Assembly: GCA_050248155.1 (NCBI GenBank)
Contig: JBFWSW010000019.1
Coordinates: 8,037 to 72,036, forward strand
DNA length: 64,000 nt
Reading direction: 5' to 3'
DNA from: VFMC01 sp050248155
GTDB lineage: Bacteria > Actinomycetota > Acidimicrobiia > Acidimicrobiales > Ilumatobacteraceae
This document shows positions 60,916 through 64,000 of this stretch, piece after piece. The notes beneath the pieces were generated by a model. That model saw only the letters and a program-made list of their open reading frames with translations. It made no database searches and was not told the origin of the DNA. The translations under genes were made by a program, and so were the position numbers. The stretch's first letter is position 1. Each line of letters begins with the position of its first letter.

Positions 60916-62235
60916 ATGGCAGACCACTGCATCGTCGGCGCCGGGCCAGGCGGCATCGCTGCGGCTCGGGGCTTCCTGGCAAACGGGCTGAGCATCGACG
61001 TCTTCGAGCGGCACACGTCGATCGGCGGCATCTGGGACCAGGCCAACCCCGGGTCACCGATGTACGACTCGGCCCACTTCATCTCGTCCAGGCACGAGTC
61101 CGGGTACCTCGGTCACCCCATGCCGGACTCATATCCCGACTACCCGAACCACCGCCAGATCCTCGCGTACGTGCGCGAGGTGGCCGATGCATCGGGAGTC
61201 GTCCCGCACGTGCGGCTCGGTGTCGGCGTCGAGCGCGTCGAGCGGGCTCCTGGCGGCAGGTGGCTCGTCCGCCTGAGCAACGGTGACGAGCGGACCTACC
61301 GCACGATCACGTGCGCGACCGGGACGCAGTGGCATCCCTCCATGCCGAAGATCCCCGGATCCTTCGACGGGACCGTCATCCACTCGTCGCAGTACCGCAG
61401 CGCATCGATGTTCGAGGGACGTCGCGTGCTGGTGATCGGCGCGGGCAACTCCGGCGTCGACATCGCCTGCGATGCCGCGCAGCGAGCCGGCCACGCGGCC
61501 ATCAGCGTCCGGCGCGGCTACCACCTCGTGCCCAAGCACATCTTCGGCATGCCGGCCGACGTCTTCGCATCGAGCGGTCCCGAGCTCCCGATGCGCGTCG
61601 CTCAGGCTGTCTTCCCTCGAGTGCTGAAGGTCGTCGCCGGCGACCCGACCAAATACGGGTGGCCGAAGCCCGATCACAAGTTGTTCGAGACCCATCCGAT
61701 CGTCAACGACCAGATCGTCCACCACTTGCGGCACGGCGACCTCGCCGTACGGAGCGACGTGCGGCGTTTCGATGGAGACGTGGTCGAATTCGTCGACGGC
61801 ACCCGCGAGTCGTTCGAGGTCGTCGTCGCGGCCACGGGCTATCGCACCGATGTGCCGTACCTCGATCGCTCGTACTTCCGGTGGAAGGGCAACCGACCGT
61901 CGCTCTACCTGCGTCTCTGGAGCCAGGACCACGACGGCCTGGCAGCGATCGGGTTCACCGAAGGCGACGGCGGCGCGTACGGGCTGTTCGACAACATGGG
62001 CGATGCGATCGCTCGATCAGCGAAGATGCTCGTCGAGGACCGCGCGTCGTACGAGCGCTTCCGCGCTCGACGCCGCGGCACCGATCCGGACGTGTCCGGC
62101 GGAGTCCGCCACGTCGACAGCGATCGACATGCGGCGTACGTCCACCTGCCGGCGTACCGCAAGCAGATGGACCGCCTTCGCCGCGAGCTCGGGTGGCCGA
62201 CCACCGCCGAGCTCGGCGGCCAGTACGCACGCTGA
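60916..62235 (+). CDS. Flavin-containing (FMO-type) monooxygenase
   Basis: A 439-residue FAD/NADPH monooxygenase. The FAD loop is IVGAGPGGIAAARG and the NADPH loop is LVIGAGNSGVDIA. Between them is FDGTVIHSSQY, the FxGxxxHxxxY fingerprint of FMOs rather than the W/P form of Baeyer-Villiger enzymes. VVAATGYRTDVPYL is the ATGY motif. It oxygenates a soft nucleophile (N or S) or a ketone; the substrate is unknown. TAGATC at 60904-60909 stands 6 bases before the ATG, so the message may be leaderless; a GTG at 60910 is an alternative start. Confidence 0.88.
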   Translation: MADHCIVGAGPGGIAAARGFLANGLSIDVFERHTSIGGIWDQANPGSPMYDSAHFISSRHESGYLGHPMPDSYPDYPNHRQILAYVREVADASGVVPHVRLGVGVERVERAPGGRWLVRLSNGDERTYRTITCATGTQWHPSMPKIPGSFDGTVIHSSQYRSASMFEGRRVLVIGAGNSGVDIACDAAQRAGHAAISVRRGYHLVPKHIFGMPADVFASSGPELPMRVAQAVFPRVLKVVAGDPTKYGWPKPDHKLFETHPIVNDQIVHHLRHGDLAVRSDVRRFDGDVVEFVDGTRESFEVVVAATGYRTDVPYLDRSYFRWKGNRPSLYLRLWSQDHDGLAAIGFTEGDGGAYGLFDNMGDAIARSAKMLVEDRASYERFRARRRGTDPDVSGGVRHVDSDRHAAYVHLPAYRKQMDRLRRELGWPTTAELGGQYAR

Positions 62236-62237
62236 GC

Positions 62238-63038
62238 TCACCGAGCCCGCAGCAACACCTCTTGGGCGACGGTCGCGAGCAGCGCACCGTCGCGGCGGCG
62301 GATCGTCCCCATCGACAGGCCACGGCCACTGCCCGTCGCCACGGGCAGCAGCTCGGACAGCAACCACTGGTTCGCGTCGACCGGCCGGTGGAACCAGATG
62401 CTGTGGTCGAGCGACACCGACATGCGGTTGGCGTCGTCGGCCAGGCTCGCGTGCGGCTCGCGCGCCGCACGGGTGGGGCCGTGGTCGCTGAGGTACGCGA
62501 GCACCTGGAGGTGCAGCAGTGGATCGTCAGGGATCGGCACGGTCGGACGGAACCACGACCGCCGCGAGTGCGGCAGCACCGCCGGCACTCCCTCCACCGG
62601 CACGTCGCGTGAGTCGAACCAGCGCGAGCGGTAGCGACCCGGCGGGAGATCGTCGGGCGACGGGAGCCCGCGCACCGCGGGCAGCTCGTACTCCAAGCCG
62701 GCCTCGTCGTCATGGAAGTCGGCGGTGAGCACGAGCACGACTCCCTTGGCCTGCCGTGCGACGACCCGCCGCGTCCCGAAGCTCGCGCCGTCGCGAGTGC
62801 GCTCGACCTCGTACTGGACGCGTTCCTCAGGTGTTCCGGCGCTGACGAACGACGCATGCAACGAGTGCACCGGACGGGTCTCCCCCACCGTCGTTTGTGC
62901 CGCCCGCAGCGCTTGCGCGACCAGCAGCCCGCCGAACACGTGATGCCGTTCGGTCGGCGCCGCGCTGGAGAAGGCACCATCGCCGTCCTCGATCAGCGCC
63001 AATCGGTCCACCATCGAGGGTCGCTGCCCTCCGGTCAC
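62238..63038 (-). CDS. TesB-like acyl-CoA thioesterase II
   Basis: A protein of about 266 residues with two hot-dog folds in tandem. The N-terminal half has HHVFGGLLVAQALRAA and the C-terminal half has RMSVSLDHSIWFHRPVDANQWLL. The catalytic Asp (SLDHS), the Ser/Thr near RGLSMGTI and the Gln of ATVAQEVL match the TesB triad. It hydrolyses acyl-CoA to free acid. The start is uncertain: GTG at 63038 with GGAGGG 5 bases upstream is used. GTG at 63050 lies 9 bases after a TACGTT hexamer (leaderless option), and GTG at 63077 and ATG at 63014 are also in frame. Confidence 0.88.
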   Translation of the reverse strand: MTGGQRPSMVDRLALIEDGDGAFSSAAPTERHHVFGGLLVAQALRAAQTTVGETRPVHSLHASFVSAGTPEERVQYEVERTRDGASFGTRRVVARQAKGVVLVLTADFHDDEAGLEYELPAVRGLPSPDDLPPGRYRSRWFDSRDVPVEGVPAVLPHSRRSWFRPTVPIPDDPLLHLQVLAYLSDHGPTRAAREPHASLADDANRMSVSLDHSIWFHRPVDANQWLLSELLPVATGSGRGLSMGTIRRRDGALLATVAQEVLLRAR

Positions 63039-63101
63039 CTCACCCTCCACAAGCCGCCGAACGTACCAGCGCGCCACCCTGACCCGCCGGGCCGGGCGGG
63101 T

Positions 63102-64000
63102 TCAGGCGACTTCGGTGCCGTCGTTGCGGTACGTGTGCCAGTAGCCGCGTTCGTCGAGGACGGTGCGGGCGTGGTTGGTGTAGCGCCATCGGTTGTGCTT
63201 GCCGCAGGCGGGTCCACCGTTGGTGGTGGAGGTGTTGCCGCCGTGGGCGTGGGGGTGGAGGTGGTCGGCTTGGCTGTCCCCGGACACGGTGTCGCATCCG
63301 GGGTGGGTACATCGTGTCGCTGCCAGCAGCACCGCGTCCCGTGCGCGGCCGGTGAACAGCCGTCTGGTGCGTCCCATGTGCAACACGATCCCGCGGTGGT
63401 CGGTGATCACGTGCCGGACCCGGTCACGCAGGGCCGCCAGGACGATGTCCACCGCGGGCACGAACGTCCCATCCGCGGCGTGTGACGCCCAGCGGCGGAT
63501 GTCGTCGGGACGGGCGGTGGTGGCGGGTTCGGTGTCGAACACCTCCGCCACCCCGGCCTCGAAGGTGGCTGCATCCGCGATCAGGTGGACGACCGCGGTG
63601 ACGCCGCCGGCGGCGACGGTCATGAACGCGTCGTAGCCGCGCTGCTCGACGGTGCGGCGCAGCAACGCGGGGCAGGCCTGGTCGCCGTGCTCGGCGACAC
63701 ATGCGTCCCAGTCGGCCTGCCATTCGAGGTCGAGCTGCGCTTTCCATGCTGCCCGCAGCGCGACACCATCCGCGGCCGGTCCGTTGACCCGCAGGCTGAA
63801 GGTGTGGTCGGAGAACCCGATCGACAGCTTCCGATCCGTCAGGGCCCGCTCCGCAGCACGCGCGGAGCCGTCTTGGTCGACGAGGAGCACGAAACGGCGC
63901 ACGATCTGCTCGAACTCGACCGCGGACAGGTGCTGGGCGTGCTCGATCAACTGTGCTGCCGCGTCGACGACCTGGTCGGCGACCCGCGGGTTCGCGAACG
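63102..64000 (-). CDS. DUF222 and HNH-endonuclease domain protein (5' part outside window)
   Basis: The frame is open to the right edge, so the N-terminal part is missing; about 299 codons remain. The upstream portion is the helical DUF222 domain (ANPRVADQVVDAAAQ, then ALTDRKLSIGF). The C-terminus is an HNH nuclease with a zinc ribbon: CTHPGC, SQADHLHPHAHGGNTS, NGGPACGKHNR. Such proteins occur in many copies in actinobacterial genomes, some linked to mobile elements; their role is unclear. No element ends or repeats are visible beside it here. Confidence 0.88.
   Translation of the reverse strand, partial: FANPRVADQVVDAAAQLIEHAQHLSAVEFEQIVRRFVLLVDQDGSARAAERALTDRKLSIGFSDHTFSLRVNGPAADGVALRAAWKAQLDLEWQADWDACVAEHGDQACPALLRRTVEQRGYDAFMTVAAGGVTAVVHLIADAATFEAGVAEVFDTEPATTARPDDIRRWASHAADGTFVPAVDIVLAALRDRVRHVITDHRGIVLHMGRTRRLFTGRARDAVLLAATRCTHPGCDTVSGDSQADHLHPHAHGGNTSTTNGGPACGKHNRWRYTNHARTVLDERGYWHTYRNDGTEVA

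Noticed and set aside
63102..64000. DUF222/HNH gene as evidence of a homing or mobile element
   Set aside because: No inverted repeats, integrase, intron structure or attachment site is visible; these genes are scattered in actinobacterial chromosomes.

Overview
The window is about 64 kb of high-GC, gene-dense chromosome. Genes are frequently coupled by ATGA, GTGA or TGATG overlaps, GTG and TTG starts are common, and several start codons sit 6-10 bases after a TAnnnT-type -10 hexamer with no Shine-Dalgarno site. F420-type LLM oxidoreductases, a DUF222/HNH protein, surface proteins built on 'RxLDTR' repeats and many acyl-CoA genes point to an Actinomycetota member. An Acidimicrobiia (Ilumatobacter-like) host is the best guess, but this is inference. 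I saw no tRNA, rRNA, CRISPR array, insertion sequence or phage gene. No intergenic stretch exceeds about 270 bases.

Left part (1-20.3 kb). An amino-acid permease tail and a four-domain universal stress protein precede a compact protocatechuate operon, pcaCHGBD. Then come a MetE-like protein, two luciferase-like oxidoreductases, a MarR-acetyltransferase fusion with a palindrome at its start, a CYTH protein, a 900-residue secreted protein (two DUF4394 units plus three LDTR repeats), an enoyl-CoA hydratase, a cysteine-synthase-like enzyme, and an SRPBCC/TetR/Tat-protein operon whose operator covers its own first start codon. A divergent acyl-CoA ligase follows.

Middle (20.2-38.9 kb). A DEDDh exonuclease with an apparent LexA box and a decayed GIY-YIG domain lies back to back with a group 3b-type NAD(P)-linked [NiFe]-hydrogenase operon (hyhB-G-S-L plus maturation protease). 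A convergent operon carries a hypC-like gene, an EamA-type transporter and a conserved unknown protein. Next are a glycosyltransferase/glycogen-debranching pair ending in a very strong hairpin, a DUF4097 protein, a two-component system coupled to a MacB/FtsX-type ABC transporter, and a hydrolase.

Right part (38.9-64 kb). This is mainly a catabolic locus. It holds three AMP-dependent ligases, an SDR, a TetR regulator, a branched-chain-amino-acid-type ABC uptake system (with LivM and LivG fused), an SMP-30 lactonase, a cyclase-family hydrolase and an acyl-CoA dehydrogenase. Four copies of an operator-like palindrome, TTGACG-N4-CGTCAA, lie in front of the four transcription units of this locus, so it is probably one TetR-controlled uptake-and-degradation regulon for an unidentified carboxylic acid. 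A TetR-controlled heterodimeric ABC exporter, a thiolase, a DUF2520-type protein, a flavin monooxygenase, a TesB-like thioesterase and a truncated DUF222/HNH gene close the window.
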